Shown: positions 7,865 through 16,827, counted from the stretch's first letter. The stretch: 32,482 nt of DNA from an uncultured Gammaproteobacteria bacterium (GCA_913050215.1 CAJXBG010000041.1:1-32482); one strand, 5' to 3'. Program-made: numbers and translations. The notes: a model not told the origin generated them from the letters alone.

Positions 7865-7924
7865 CCTTGATGTCAGTATCCGTGATACCCGACGTAAACT
7901 AATAATGAGGATCAGGAAGTCGCT

Positions 7925-8230
7925 ATGTCCGATCAAGAAAATGCCTACTGGCGCGCGAATATTCGCCTTATGTTGTCTTTGCTGTTTGTCTGGTTCGTCG
8001 TCTCATTCGGCTGTGGGATTCTGTTCCTCGACTTCTTAAATCAGTTTCAGCTATTTGGCTTCAAGCTGGGTTTCTGGTTTTCCCAGCAGGGATCGATTTT
8101 TGTTTTTGTCTGTCTGATTTTTATTTATACCTGGCGAATGAACCATTTGGACAAAGTTTTTGGTGTTGAAGAATCAGACAACGAGTCGCCCCAAACAGGG
8201 GCCGCTGATTCAATTGACGGGGAGTCCTGA
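7925..8230 (+). CDS. DUF4212 small subunit of a sodium:solute symporter
   Basis: A 101-residue membrane protein with two hydrophobic helices (about 15-40 and 52-77) and a charged acidic tail (VEESDNESPQ onward). The N-terminus with YWRANIRLMLSLLFVWFVVSFG is typical of the DUF4212 family, which is found beside VC_2705-type sodium:solute symporters and is taken as their small partner, much as YjcH sits beside the acetate carrier ActP. The ATG at 7925 has an AGGA about 8 bases upstream. The large subunit begins immediately after the stop, and the ribosome site of the large subunit (GGGGAG at 8219-8224) lies inside this gene, so the two are translationally coupled. Confidence 0.9.
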   Translation: MSDQENAYWRANIRLMLSLLFVWFVVSFGCGILFLDFLNQFQLFGFKLGFWFSQQGSIFVFVCLIFIYTWRMNHLDKVFGVEESDNESPQTGAADSIDGES

Positions 8231-8233
8231 TTG

Positions 8234-9997
8234 ATGGATGCCCAAGTTCTTACGTATATTTTTGTCGGCCTCTCGTTTTCTCTGTATATCGGCATTGCCA
8301 TATGGAGCCGATCAGCTTCGACTCAGGAATTCTACGTTGCAGGCGGCCACGTGCATCCAGTGGCAAACGGTGCGGCGACGGCTGCTGACTGGATGTCTGC
8401 AGCTTCTTTTCTATCGATGGCAGGCATCATCGCATTTGAGGGTGCAGACGGTGCTCGGTACCTGATGGGCTGGACCGGTGGTTATGTGTTACTTGCCCTC
8501 CTGCTTGCCCCTTACCTCAGGAAATTTGCGAAGTTCACGGTGCCTGACTTTGTTGGTGACCGTTACTACTCCAGTACGGCGCGTTTGGTGGCGGTGGTTT
8601 GTGTCATCTTCATTTCGTTCACCTATGTTGCAGGGCAGATGCGTGGCGTTGGCGTTGTGTTTTCGCGGTTTCTTGAGGTGGATATCAACTCAGGTGTAGT
8701 GATAGGTATGGCGATCGTATTCTTTTATGCGGTCCTCGGCGGTATGAAAGGTATTACCTACACTCAGGTTGCACAATATTGTGTGTTGATATTTGCCTAC
8801 ATGGTCCCAGCGATTTATATCTCCATCGCGCTGACAAACAACCCGTTTCCCATGTTCGGGCTGGGAAGTGAAATGATAGAAGGGGGTTATTTGCTGGAGA
8901 AGCTGGATGGACTGAGTGCCGAGCTGGGCATGACGGCATTTACGTCCGGGACAAAATCAACCATCGATATGTTCTTTATTACCGCTGCCCTCATGGCAGG
9001 AACAGCGGGTCTGCCCCATGTGATCGTGCGGTTTTTCACAGTGCCGAGCGTTAAAGATGCGAGAATTTCTGCAGGTTACGCCCTGATATTTATCGCGCTT
9101 TTGTACACAACCGCACCTGCTGTCGCTGCATTTGCCCGTATAAACCTCATCGATCATATAGATGGTATGAACTACGCACAGGCGCCGGACTGGTTTACCA
9201 AGTGGGAAGACTCAGGCCTTATAGCCTGGTTTGATAAAAACGACGACGGTGTCGTGCAATATCGTGGCGGCAGTGCGATGAAGCCTACAGCGCCGAGTTT
9301 TATCGACAGCGAGGGAGGTTCCGGGCAAAGGGCTGTTTCCAACATGCCGACAAAGAACGAAAATGAGTTGTACATTGATAGGGATATCATTGTGCTTGCA
9401 CACCCCGAAATTGCCCAGCTTCCTAATTGGGTCATAGCGCTTGTCGCTGCTGGTGGGTTAGCCGCGGCGCTATCTACAGCAGCTGGACTTTTATTGGTTA
9501 TATCTACAGCAGTCTCCCACGATTTAATGAAGAAAACTTTCAGGCCAAACATTACGGAAAGGCAAGAATTGTTTTATGCACGAGTTGCTGCTGCGGTTGC
9601 AATTGGCATCGCTGGCCTGTTTGGTATTTACCCGCCAGGGTTTGTTGCTCAGGTTGTCGCTTTTGCGTTTGGGCTCGCCGCCGCCAGTTTTTTCCCGGTG
9701 ATCTTGTTAGGTATATTTTCAAAACGAATGAACAAGGAGGCGGCGATCGCGGGGATGATTACGGGACTGACGTTTACGTTCTGCTATATCGCCTATTTCA
9801 AGTTTGTGAGCCCAGAGACCAATAATGCGATGCACTGGTGGTTTGGTATTTCGCCAGAAGGCATTGGCACGCTCGGTATGCTAATGAACTTTGCGGTTTC
9901 TGCCGTTGTGATGCGGTTGACGCCGCCACCGCCAGCAGAAATCCAACAATTGGTTGCAAATATTCGGGTGCCGGGCAGGGCATCCAACCTCAATTAG
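8234..9997 (+). CDS. Sodium:solute symporter, VC_2705 subfamily
   Basis: A 587-residue inner-membrane transporter of the SSS family, which moves a solute with Na+. Typical sequence is seen early: STQEFYVAGGHVHPVANGAATAADWMSAASFLSMAG, and later GLPHVIVRFFTVPSVKDAR and AAGGLAAALSTAAGLLLVISTAVSHD. About 13 membrane helices are expected. Within the large soluble loop after the middle helices, residues 334-345 read DKNDDGVVQYRG, the calcium-loop pattern of an EF-hand except that the last position is Gly rather than Glu; an extracytoplasmic cation-binding loop is possible. ATG 8234 is preferred over TTG 8231 on spacing from GGGGAG. Known relatives carry acetate or other small carboxylates, but with a gamma-glutamyl ligase downstream the substrate could be different. 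Confidence 0.93.
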   Translation: MDAQVLTYIFVGLSFSLYIGIAIWSRSASTQEFYVAGGHVHPVANGAATAADWMSAASFLSMAGIIAFEGADGARYLMGWTGGYVLLALLLAPYLRKFAKFTVPDFVGDRYYSSTARLVAVVCVIFISFTYVAGQMRGVGVVFSRFLEVDINSGVVIGMAIVFFYAVLGGMKGITYTQVAQYCVLIFAYMVPAIYISIALTNNPFPMFGLGSEMIEGGYLLEKLDGLSAELGMTAFTSGTKSTIDMFFITAALMAGTAGLPHVIVRFFTVPSVKDARISAGYALIFIALLYTTAPAVAAFARINLIDHIDGMNYAQAPDWFTKWEDSGLIAWFDKNDDGVVQYRGGSAMKPTAPSFIDSEGGSGQRAVSNMPTKNENELYIDRDIIVLAHPEIAQLPNWVIALVAAGGLAAALSTAAGLLLVISTAVSHDLMKKTFRPNITERQELFYARVAAAVAIGIAGLFGIYPPGFVAQVVAFAFGLAAASFFPVILLGIFSKRMNKEAAIAGMITGLTFTFCYIAYFKFVSPETNNAMHWWFGISPEGIGTLGMLMNFAVSAVVMRLTPPPPAEIQQLVANIRVPGRASNLN

Positions 9998-10015
9998 CGT
10001 GAAGAGGGTTAGGTG

Positions 10016-11389
10016 ATGATTCCAATAGAAGAAAAAATAAGTCAGTACCGCGAAAGTGGTATCCAACGAGTCAAGTTGGGGGTGACAGATATTGATGGTG
10101 TGTTACGAGGAAAATATATTAGCCTAGAAAAATTTGCCGCGATTGCGGATGTTACCTCTGGATTTTGTGATTGCGTTTTGGGGTGGGATGTCGATGACCA
10201 ACTCTATGATAATGCGACATACACTGGTTGGCACACCGCATATCCAGACGTCCTGTATCGGATAGACCTCGGTAGTGAACGCAGGTTACAGGATGAGAAT
10301 GGCACACCCTATTTTATTGGTGAGTTTGTCGACGCAGATGGTGATAGTCTGCATCCAATCTGTCCGCGATCGCGGCTTAAATCCGTGCTTGCTGAAGCCG
10401 AAAAAATGGGATTCGGTGTTAATCTGGCTTTTGAATACGAGTTTTTTGTCTTTGATGAGACACCTCATTCGATACGGGAGAAAAACTATCAGAACCTGAA
10501 ACCATTAAGTCCCGGGAACTTTGGTTATTCGGTTTTAAGAACTAATACGCATTCTGATTTGTTTCACGCGCTCATGGATTACTGTATTGCACATGACTTT
10601 CCACTTGAAGGGCTGCATTGTGAAACGGGTCCTGGTGTTTGGGAAGGTGCGCTAGCTGTAGATTCAGCGATGAATGCCGCGGATAAAGCCGCGCTATTCA
10701 AAACCTTTGTGAAGGGGTTCTTTCAAAAAAGAGATCTTATTGCCACGTTTATGGCGAAATGGTCGATGGATTATCCGGGGCAGAGCGGCCACTGTCATCA
10801 GTCGCTAGTTGATCTCAACTCTGGTGCGAACCCATTCTACGATGATACGGACCGCTGGCACATGAGCGATGTTCAGAAGCAATATGTCGCTGGTCAGCAG
10901 AAATATATGAAGTCTTTCCTCGCAATGACGTCTCCCACAATAAATAGCTATACTCGTCTAGTGAAAGGCGCCTGGGCCCCAACAGCGGCAACTTGGGGCG
11001 TCGAAAATAGAACAGCAGCCTTGCGAGTGATACCCGGATCAGATAAATCTCAGCGTGTAGAGTTTCGGGTTGGTTCAGCTGACGCAAATCCTTACCTCGT
11101 TGCCAGTGCGATTGTTGCTGCAGGACTGCAGGGTATTAAAGATAAATTAACTTTGGGCGAGCCGGTAAAAGGAAATGCCTACGCAGTGCAAGACGAGCAG
11201 CCGGAAGCTTGGCAGTTACCAGGTAATCTTCGGGATGCTAATAGGTTTTTTACCCAGAGTGAAACGGCGAGAGATTGGTTCGGCGATGTTTTTGTTGATC
11301 ACTTTTCAGCATCGCGAGATTGGGAAGTTCGGGAGTATGAAAAGACGGTGACTGATTGGCAGCTTAAGCGGTATTTTGAGGTGATATGA
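10016..11389 (+). CDS. Glutamine-synthetase-family ligase (gamma-glutamylamide synthetase-like)
   Basis: A 457-residue member of the glutamine synthetase superfamily. Conserved blocks are present in order: an N-terminal beta-grasp region with VKLGVTDIDGVLRGK; LAFEYEFFVF; EGLHCETGPGVWEGAL; FMAKWSMDYPGQSGHCHQSL (glutamate/ATP-binding HxH region); NSYTRLVKGAWAPTAATWGVENR; and the metal/phosphate block EFRVGSADANPYL. The first two hundred residues differ from true GlnA, and the product looks closer to PuuA, IpuC or AtdA1/TdnQ enzymes, which join glutamate to an amine other than ammonia. A GAAGAGG at 10001-10007 supports ATG 10016; GTG 10013 is also possible. It follows the symporter by 18 bases and overlaps the next gene (ATGA). 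The amine substrate is not predictable. Confidence 0.9.
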   Translation: MIPIEEKISQYRESGIQRVKLGVTDIDGVLRGKYISLEKFAAIADVTSGFCDCVLGWDVDDQLYDNATYTGWHTAYPDVLYRIDLGSERRLQDENGTPYFIGEFVDADGDSLHPICPRSRLKSVLAEAEKMGFGVNLAFEYEFFVFDETPHSIREKNYQNLKPLSPGNFGYSVLRTNTHSDLFHALMDYCIAHDFPLEGLHCETGPGVWEGALAVDSAMNAADKAALFKTFVKGFFQKRDLIATFMAKWSMDYPGQSGHCHQSLVDLNSGANPFYDDTDRWHMSDVQKQYVAGQQKYMKSFLAMTSPTINSYTRLVKGAWAPTAATWGVENRTAALRVIPGSDKSQRVEFRVGSADANPYLVASAIVAAGLQGIKDKLTLGEPVKGNAYAVQDEQPEAWQLPGNLRDANRFFTQSETARDWFGDVFVDHFSASRDWEVREYEKTVTDWQLKRYFEVI

Positions 11390-12096
11390 AAATAGGCATT
11401 TTACAGGCCGACTCGGTTCGCCCTGAATTCCGTGAGGAATTTGGTAATTATCCAGGCATGATTCAATTGCTGCTCGAAGCCTCCCGTGATGAGGAAGAGG
11501 ATCTCACCTTTACGACTTATGACGTCGTTCAGGGAGAGTATCCGGATGAACTCACAGCCTGTGATGGTTACGTCATTACAGGCAGCGCGTCTAGTGTTTA
11601 TGACGATGAACCTTGGATTCATCAACTTCGAAAGTTCGTCGTGCGTTTACATAAAACGCGAACAAAAACCGTGGGTATCTGCTTTGGTCATCAAATGATT
11701 GCGCTTGCTTTAGACGGTGTCGCCGGCGCTGCAGATCAAGGTTGGGAAGTCGGCATTCACGAAAGCACGGTTGTAGCGGCAAAGCCCTTTATGTCACCGG
11801 CACTTGATAAGGTTTCTTTGCTCTATAGTCATCGGGATCAAGTGTCAAAACTACCTTCCGGTGCTGAACTACTTGCGGGTCATGATTTTTGCCCTGTGTC
11901 GATGTATGTGATCGACTCTCATATGTTCGCATTTCAGGGCCACCCGGAATTCGTCAAGGGTTACTCAGAAAAGCTGATGAATTTTCGCCGTCAAATGCTA
12001 GGTGAAGAGACTTATTTGGCAGGAATCGATTCCCTACAGCAGGCGCTCGATAGCCGAACAATAGGGCGATGGATGCTTAATTTTCTGGCGAACTAG
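11386..12096 (+). CDS. Class I glutamine amidotransferase-like protein
   Basis: A 236-residue stand-alone class I amidotransferase domain with a full catalytic triad: Cys99 in the nucleophile elbow GICFGHQM, and His186 with Glu188 in FQGHPEF. The fold resembles the glutaminase half of GMP synthetase but no synthetase domain follows. The ATG overlaps the TGA of the glutamine-synthetase-like gene, so the pair is translationally coupled. In aniline and polyamine pathways, a GS-like ligase is paired with such a protein (AtdA2/TdnT, PuuD), which hydrolyses gamma-glutamyl bonds or feeds the ligase. The same role is inferred here. It is the last gene of the symporter operon; the next gene is convergent. 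Confidence 0.88.
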   Translation: MKIGILQADSVRPEFREEFGNYPGMIQLLLEASRDEEEDLTFTTYDVVQGEYPDELTACDGYVITGSASSVYDDEPWIHQLRKFVVRLHKTRTKTVGICFGHQMIALALDGVAGAADQGWEVGIHESTVVAAKPFMSPALDKVSLLYSHRDQVSKLPSGAELLAGHDFCPVSMYVIDSHMFAFQGHPEFVKGYSEKLMNFRRQMLGEETYLAGIDSLQQALDSRTIGRWMLNFLAN

Positions 12097-12167
12097 TGGA
12101 CGCTTGTGACAAATTTTTCACGCCCGCAGTCATACTAGGTTAGCTCAGTGAGGCTCTCAGATGCTAC

Positions 12168-13157
12168 CTAAACAGTATCCGCTGGCCAGAGCCATGCCGC
12201 ACCCCTCACGCCGCTGGAATCGCCATAGCCTGCTTTGACCAGTTTTGTGCTAACGATGTCCGAAAAAACATATCTCGACAGGTACTTCGTGACCTCAGGA
12301 TAAATCTTCTCGATATTTGACATGCCACCCCCGAGGACGATGATATGCGGGTCAAGGGTGTTGATAACTGTCGATAGCGCCAGTGCGAGCAAATTACAAT
12401 ACTGTTGTAATACCTGATGAGCTGTCGCGGCAAGGTTCGCATCGGTGCTTTCGAGCAAGTCCGCAATCTCTTCACCCGTCAACGACTGCCCAGACGCTTG
12501 CCTAAAACTGTTTTCAAAGCCGGTACCAGAAACCCAAGTTTCCACGCAGTCTGTTCTGCCACAGTAGCAAAGGCGTTGGCCACTTTGGGGCAAAGGTAGC
12601 ACTTCATCCTCGTCTGCCTGATATGCATCTATCGGCAGAGTGCAATGGCCCCACTCTCCGCTGATACCATTAGCGCCCTGAAGAAGTTTCTGATCGTGAA
12701 CGATACCGCCACCGGTACCGGTGCCGAGTATGACTCCGAACACGAGTGGGGCTCCCTGACCTGCGCCATCGGTGGCCTCTGAGAGCGCGAAGCAGTCAGC
12801 GTCATTAGCCAGCCGAACAGGCCGCGCGAGTTGCTCTGTTAATCGTTCTTGTAACGCCTGATCATTAAGACCTGTGCTATTGCTATTGCGCATTTTTCCG
12901 GTGACGGGCGATATTGAGCCAGGTGTGCCGATGCCGATGGGAATTTTTCTAATACCGGAGCCTTTCAGGTAGCCTTTTGTTTCAATTTCACGATCAAGCA
13001 TCTGCACCAAATGAGCGATGGCATCCGTGGTGGCGGAAAAGTCGTTTTTTGGTGTCCTAACTCTTTGTCTAAACACAACGTTTCCAAGATCGTCAAGAAT
13101 CACGCCCTCGATTTTTGTGCCACCTAAATCAATGCCTATCCGCGGCTGTCCCATCAT
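12168..13157 (-). CDS. ROK-family sugar kinase
   Basis: A 329-residue cytoplasmic kinase of the ROK family, which phosphorylates hexoses or N-acetylhexosamines with ATP. The N-terminal phosphate motif is GIDLGGTKIEG with Asp10; the sugar-binding region has NDADCFALSE and GTGTGGG; the zinc motif after EWGH is CYCGRTDCVE, matching the ROK CxCGxxGCxE pattern with Asp in place of Gly. VLGGGMSN marks the C-terminal ATP site. Length and the acidic insert before the zinc motif recall the fructokinase/Mak group, but the sugar is not certain. Start ATG 13157, with a second ATG next to it. It is convergent with the amidotransferase gene and 150 bases downstream of the amidohydrolase gene on the same strand. 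Confidence 0.9.
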   Translation of the reverse strand: MMGQPRIGIDLGGTKIEGVILDDLGNVVFRQRVRTPKNDFSATTDAIAHLVQMLDREIETKGYLKGSGIRKIPIGIGTPGSISPVTGKMRNSNSTGLNDQALQERLTEQLARPVRLANDADCFALSEATDGAGQGAPLVFGVILGTGTGGGIVHDQKLLQGANGISGEWGHCTLPIDAYQADEDEVLPLPQSGQRLCYCGRTDCVETWVSGTGFENSFRQASGQSLTGEEIADLLESTDANLAATAHQVLQQYCNLLALALSTVINTLDPHIIVLGGGMSNIEKIYPEVTKYLSRYVFSDIVSTKLVKAGYGDSSGVRGAAWLWPADTV

Positions 13158-13307
13158 TAGTATCCATCGTCAGGTTCAATCGATATTTAAGCTTGCAGCA
13201 CCGGCGAGCGGTGCTTACTGAAAGTAGAAAATATATCACAGCGGTGCGGTACAGGCAGTTGTGGCAGCGTTTTAATGTCGCTGTTGGCGCTATCGAGGCT
13301 TACAGGC

Positions 13308-14801
13308 TTACCCGAAAGCCTCTCTTCTATAACGTAGCATCTTGCCTGCACCCGCGCCGCTGTGTTGACCATTCTGTAGCGCAATATTTCCGTTGACGAC
13401 AACCAGGCTAATACCCTTTGGCTCCTGCTTGGGATTATCATAAGTCGCAGTATCAATGATTGTCGCTGGATCAAATAAAACGAGATCAGCCCAGTAACCG
13501 GCTTGAATTTTTCCTCGATCTTGCAGACCAAATGTTTCAGCTGACAGAGAGGTCATACGACGAACCGCTTCAGGTAGCGACAGGATGCCGCGCTCTCGTA
13601 CATATTTACCTAACACTCGTGGAAAGGTGCCAAAAAGTCTTGGGTGAGGTCGACCGCGCAGATCTGGTATACCATCGGAGCCGACCATCATATCCGCATG
13701 TGCTAGGTTGGTTTCAATATCCTTTTCGTCAATGATGAAGTGAACGCAAATTGTTTTTTCACCCCCCGGTGCGGTAAGAATTTTCTTCACCAAGTCCGTT
13801 ATGTCGATCGCTTCTTCCTTCGCAATGTCGACCAACATCCTGCCTTCATAGTGACGAAAAGCCGCGCAGCTGGCCAGCTGAATAACCTCGGCAAAGGTTC
13901 GATTAATCTTCTCTAGGTTAAAATACTCAATCATGCGTCCGCTGCCGGCGGTGTAGGGGTATACATCAAGGGTAACCCTTTGCCCTAACTTCAGCGCCTC
14001 GTCAACGCGCTCGAGTGATGCTCGTACTTTTCCCCAATTAGGTTGTCCCGCAGACTTGTGGTGGGAAATGTGAACGTGGACATCGCTTTCTTGGCCGATT
14101 GTCAGCGTCTCCTCGACTGCCTCAAGCAAACGATCTCCCTCATTGCGCATGTGCGTTGTATACAATGCGTTGTGTTGATTTGCCGCACTTGCCAGTTCGA
14201 TAATTTCCTCGGTTTCGCTCCATTTTCCCGGTGTGTAAATAAGTCCTGTTGAAAAACCACAGGATCCTTGTTCAAGTTGCTGCTCGACGAGTGCGCGCAT
14301 CTTTCGCAATTCCTCCCGTGTAGGAGCGCGTTGCTCATGACCAATAACGATCGAGCGCACCGTATTATGGCCCGTTAACATCATGTTGTTGATCGCAGGC
14401 ATGTTCTGTAATACAGCCTTAAAGTAACCCTCAAGGTCAGTGAAGCCCGCTTGAATGCCAGCGAGGATGCCTCCGCTCGCTTTTGCTGAATCGATGTGCG
14501 CGCTAGCAGGCACCGCACTAAAACCGCAGTTGCCAGTGACAACGCTTGTGACACCCTGCGCGAGCTTAAACTCCATGCCGGGGTGGCGAAAAAATGCACC
14601 ATCATCGTGAGAGTGGGTATCGATGAAGCCCGGTGCAAGGTGAAGCCCGTTGCCGTCAATTTCTGTTGTGTTGTTCGTGACAGACCCAGTGGCATCTCCC
14701 ACGCCTGTTATCCGTCCATCTTCAATTGTGACATCACCATAAAACGCCTCGGTACCGGTGCCATCGAGAATGTTGACATTTCTGATTGTCAGCTGTGACA
14801 T
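13308..14801 (-). CDS. D-aminoacylase-type (N-acyl-D-amino-acid deacylase) amidohydrolase
   Basis: A 497-residue metal-dependent amidohydrolase of the D-aminoacylase family, which removes acyl groups from N-acyl-D-amino acids. Seen in order: N-terminal beta-sandwich MSQLTIRNVNILDGTG; metal motif GFIDTHSHDDG with His63 and His65; VTGNCGFS with the cysteine that bridges metal in this family; YTTHMRNEGD and HISHHKS histidines; and MVGSDGIPDLRGRPHPR with the catalytic aspartate. The ATG at 14801 is used because it follows AAGGAAA and gives the family N-terminus; the open frame continues upstream into the GMC gene without support. The GMC oxidoreductase ends 56 bases before, so they are probably one transcript. 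The acyl substrate is unknown; N-acyl-D-Glu or D-Asp deacylases belong to this family too. Confidence 0.9.
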   Translation of the reverse strand: MSQLTIRNVNILDGTGTEAFYGDVTIEDGRITGVGDATGSVTNNTTEIDGNGLHLAPGFIDTHSHDDGAFFRHPGMEFKLAQGVTSVVTGNCGFSAVPASAHIDSAKASGGILAGIQAGFTDLEGYFKAVLQNMPAINNMMLTGHNTVRSIVIGHEQRAPTREELRKMRALVEQQLEQGSCGFSTGLIYTPGKWSETEEIIELASAANQHNALYTTHMRNEGDRLLEAVEETLTIGQESDVHVHISHHKSAGQPNWGKVRASLERVDEALKLGQRVTLDVYPYTAGSGRMIEYFNLEKINRTFAEVIQLASCAAFRHYEGRMLVDIAKEEAIDITDLVKKILTAPGGEKTICVHFIIDEKDIETNLAHADMMVGSDGIPDLRGRPHPRLFGTFPRVLGKYVRERGILSLPEAVRRMTSLSAETFGLQDRGKIQAGYWADLVLFDPATIIDTATYDNPKQEPKGISLVVVNGNIALQNGQHSGAGAGKMLRYRREAFG

Positions 14802-14857
14802 ATGATTTTCCTTCTTGCGTAAAAACGAGAGGTTGTATTGTGTACCTCGTTGTTGCC

Positions 14858-16387
14858 TTACAACCCGTAGCGCCCCGGATTGGTCCTGATCCATTCACCG
14901 ATCATTTCACCAATCATGATGCAGCTAAGGTTGGTGTTAGCGCTCGGCACATAAGGCATGATCGATGCGTCAGCAACGACAAGCTGATCAATACTATGAC
15001 AGCAACCGTGTTGGTCCACCACGCTAAACGGGTCAGTGTTCGGGCCCATTTTTAGCGTACCGCATGGATGGTAACCACTGCCTGAAAATCGTTTGCAGAG
15101 TGTAGCAAGTGTTTCATCATCTGCGCCTCTTGCCGGGTCAGGGAAGATGACTGTTTCGATCATATCTGCGATTGCCCCGGACTCGGTGAATCGAAGTGTG
15201 TCTTTCATACATTGGACAAGACGGCTGCAATCTCTTTCATCTTCACAAAATCGGTTATGGATGTTTGGCTGTACCTGTGGATCTGCGGATTGCAGGGTAA
15301 GTTCGCCTCTGCCGTACTGGTACTCCAACACCGCAGCAATTGAAAATGCCGGGGGAGATTTTTCTGTGCCCGCGAAGCTTATCTGTTCAATTTGCAGGTC
15401 ATTTCTTTTGTCAGACCCCTCTGCTGTATAGCGCAGAATAGTCTGGATAATTGGATCGTCTCGATTGATCTGAACGCCGGCTTTTACATGGGCAACCACC
15501 GCAAGGGCTGGATGATCACAGAGGTTTTTTCCAACACCGGGTACATCGACGACCGGTGTGATGCCGAGCGCTTCTAACTCTTCTTTCGGGCCAATTCCTG
15601 ACCGTAACATAATCGCCGGTGACATAATGGCACCGGCACATAGTACGGTTGTCTGAGCCTCATAACGCTTTGTTTCGCCTGTATTGGTGATAACTTCTGC
15701 ACCGATACATTTCTTTTTTTCAAACAGGAGTCTAGTCACGGTCGATTGGCTATGAATTTTTAGGTTAGGTCTTAATCTGATGGGCGCAAGATATGCCCCG
15801 GCAGAAGAAATACGTAACCGACCGATTTTATTCATTGGCTGCGGACCCGCGCCCCAGCCTTGAGGGTCATTTTGATCCTCACACAGCGGATAACCTAATT
15901 GCTCCGCGGCATCGAGGAAAGCCTCTTGCTGGGGTACGCGCTCTTCCCGGGGATAACGTCTTATGCTAATGGGGCCAGCATCGCCGTGATAGGAAAGGTG
16001 GCCGAAATCTAGGTCGCGCTCGAGTCGGTTAAAGGCCGGAAGAACATTTTCCCAGCGCCAGGCGCTATTGCCGAGATCAGCCCAGCCATTGTAATCTTCC
16101 GGAATTCCCCTTAGTGCAATTGTTGTATTAACCGAGCTGGACCCACCGGTTACCCTTCCCCTAGGAAAGGGCACGCTGCGGCCTTGGGTCGGGGAATATT
16201 TGAGTCCCCAGTCATGATCAGTATAGGAATTATTGTGACTATTGATAATGTCTGCCGGCGTCTCGGATAGCATTGGATAATCCGGTCCGGCTTCTAGTAA
16301 GAGAACACTCAGATTTGGATTTTCCGTCGCGCGCGCAGCGATAGCAGAACCGCTGCTACCTGCGCCGATGATGAGTAGGTCGTGCAT
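14858..16387 (-). CDS. GMC-family FAD oxidoreductase
   Basis: A 509-residue flavoprotein of the glucose-methanol-choline family, which oxidises alcohols to aldehydes or ketones. The FAD-binding Rossmann motif is at the N-terminus (DLLIIGAGSSGSAIAAR), followed by LLLEAGPDY, the family signature PFPRGRVTGGSSSVN near residue 75 and AGAIMSPAIMLRSGIGP near 250. The active-site pair is His440 in SGYHPCGTLKMG and Asn484 in SANTNLSC. It resembles choline dehydrogenase-like proteins of marine bacteria; the alcohol substrate cannot be assigned. No signal peptide is visible, so it is probably cytoplasmic. Directly upstream of the D-aminoacylase-type gene and on the same strand. Confidence 0.92.
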   Translation of the reverse strand: MHDLLIIGAGSSGSAIAARATENPNLSVLLLEAGPDYPMLSETPADIINSHNNSYTDHDWGLKYSPTQGRSVPFPRGRVTGGSSSVNTTIALRGIPEDYNGWADLGNSAWRWENVLPAFNRLERDLDFGHLSYHGDAGPISIRRYPREERVPQQEAFLDAAEQLGYPLCEDQNDPQGWGAGPQPMNKIGRLRISSAGAYLAPIRLRPNLKIHSQSTVTRLLFEKKKCIGAEVITNTGETKRYEAQTTVLCAGAIMSPAIMLRSGIGPKEELEALGITPVVDVPGVGKNLCDHPALAVVAHVKAGVQINRDDPIIQTILRYTAEGSDKRNDLQIEQISFAGTEKSPPAFSIAAVLEYQYGRGELTLQSADPQVQPNIHNRFCEDERDCSRLVQCMKDTLRFTESGAIADMIETVIFPDPARGADDETLATLCKRFSGSGYHPCGTLKMGPNTDPFSVVDQHGCCHSIDQLVVADASIMPYVPSANTNLSCIMIGEMIGEWIRTNPGRYGL

Positions 16388-16507
16388 AGTCTATCCGATT
16401 TCGTGTTCTCTCTGAGGATACGCCAGGAAAGCGGGCGATTGAAGCGTCTTCGGCCTTTGATTTCCCTGAGGTCAGGATCTGATCGACTATTTTCTTCGGG
16501 CTTTGGT

Positions 16508-16783
16508 CTAGGGGCGGTAGTCATCTAGGATGAGGTACGCGAGACCGTAGGCGACGAGCACGGCCTCGAGGGCGACGAAAAACAATACCACTGCACCAAT
16601 GCGAACAAATAATGGTTGGATATTGAAATATCGAGCAACTCCGGCACAGACTCCGCCTAGCTTTCTGTTGCTCCTGTCCAGATAGATCCTGGTTTTGTTC
16701 GTCTCTGATTCGAATTGTTCGTCAAACTCCCGCTCGAATTCTCGGTAACGAGAATCTTTGTACCTTTTGTGAATCATGAGCAT
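16508..16783 (-). CDS. pspC: PspC-domain envelope stress protein
   Basis: A 91-residue protein with the PspC signature: RSNRKLGGVCAGVARYFNIQPLFVRIG, then one membrane helix (about 62-85, VVLFFVALEAVLVAYGLAYLIL). PspC proteins sense inner-membrane stress and bind PspA. A charged N-terminal region of about 45 residues precedes the domain. Two starts are possible, ATG 16783 or ATG 16777. It lies 44 bases downstream of pspA on the same strand, as expected for a phage-shock operon; pspB and a pspF-like activator gene are not seen in the window. Confidence 0.9.
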   Translation of the reverse strand: MLMIHKRYKDSRYREFEREFDEQFESETNKTRIYLDRSNRKLGGVCAGVARYFNIQPLFVRIGAVVLFFVALEAVLVAYGLAYLILDDYRP

Positions 16784-16827
16784 ATCCTTGATTGCGCTGG
16801 CTTTATTGCGGTTTGCAGACGCTGCAA

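Larger units (their letters stand above)
7416..7924. other. Non-coding interval with DnaA-like boxes
   Basis: No credible reading frame is seen in this 509-bp stretch between rmuC and the symporter operon. It holds several sequences close to the DnaA consensus, a 12-bp perfect palindrome ACTTACGTAAGT at 7574-7585, and a GC-rich hairpin at 7818-7864. A short inverted repeat GTATC-CGT-GATAC lies at 7876-7888, just before the ribosome site (AGGA at about 7914) of the next gene. No clear sigma-70 promoter stood out. Confidence 0.6.

Noticed and set aside
13187-13307. Small gene between the ROK kinase and amidohydrolase
   Set aside because: Frames here are short antisense shadows with no ribosome site or family signal.
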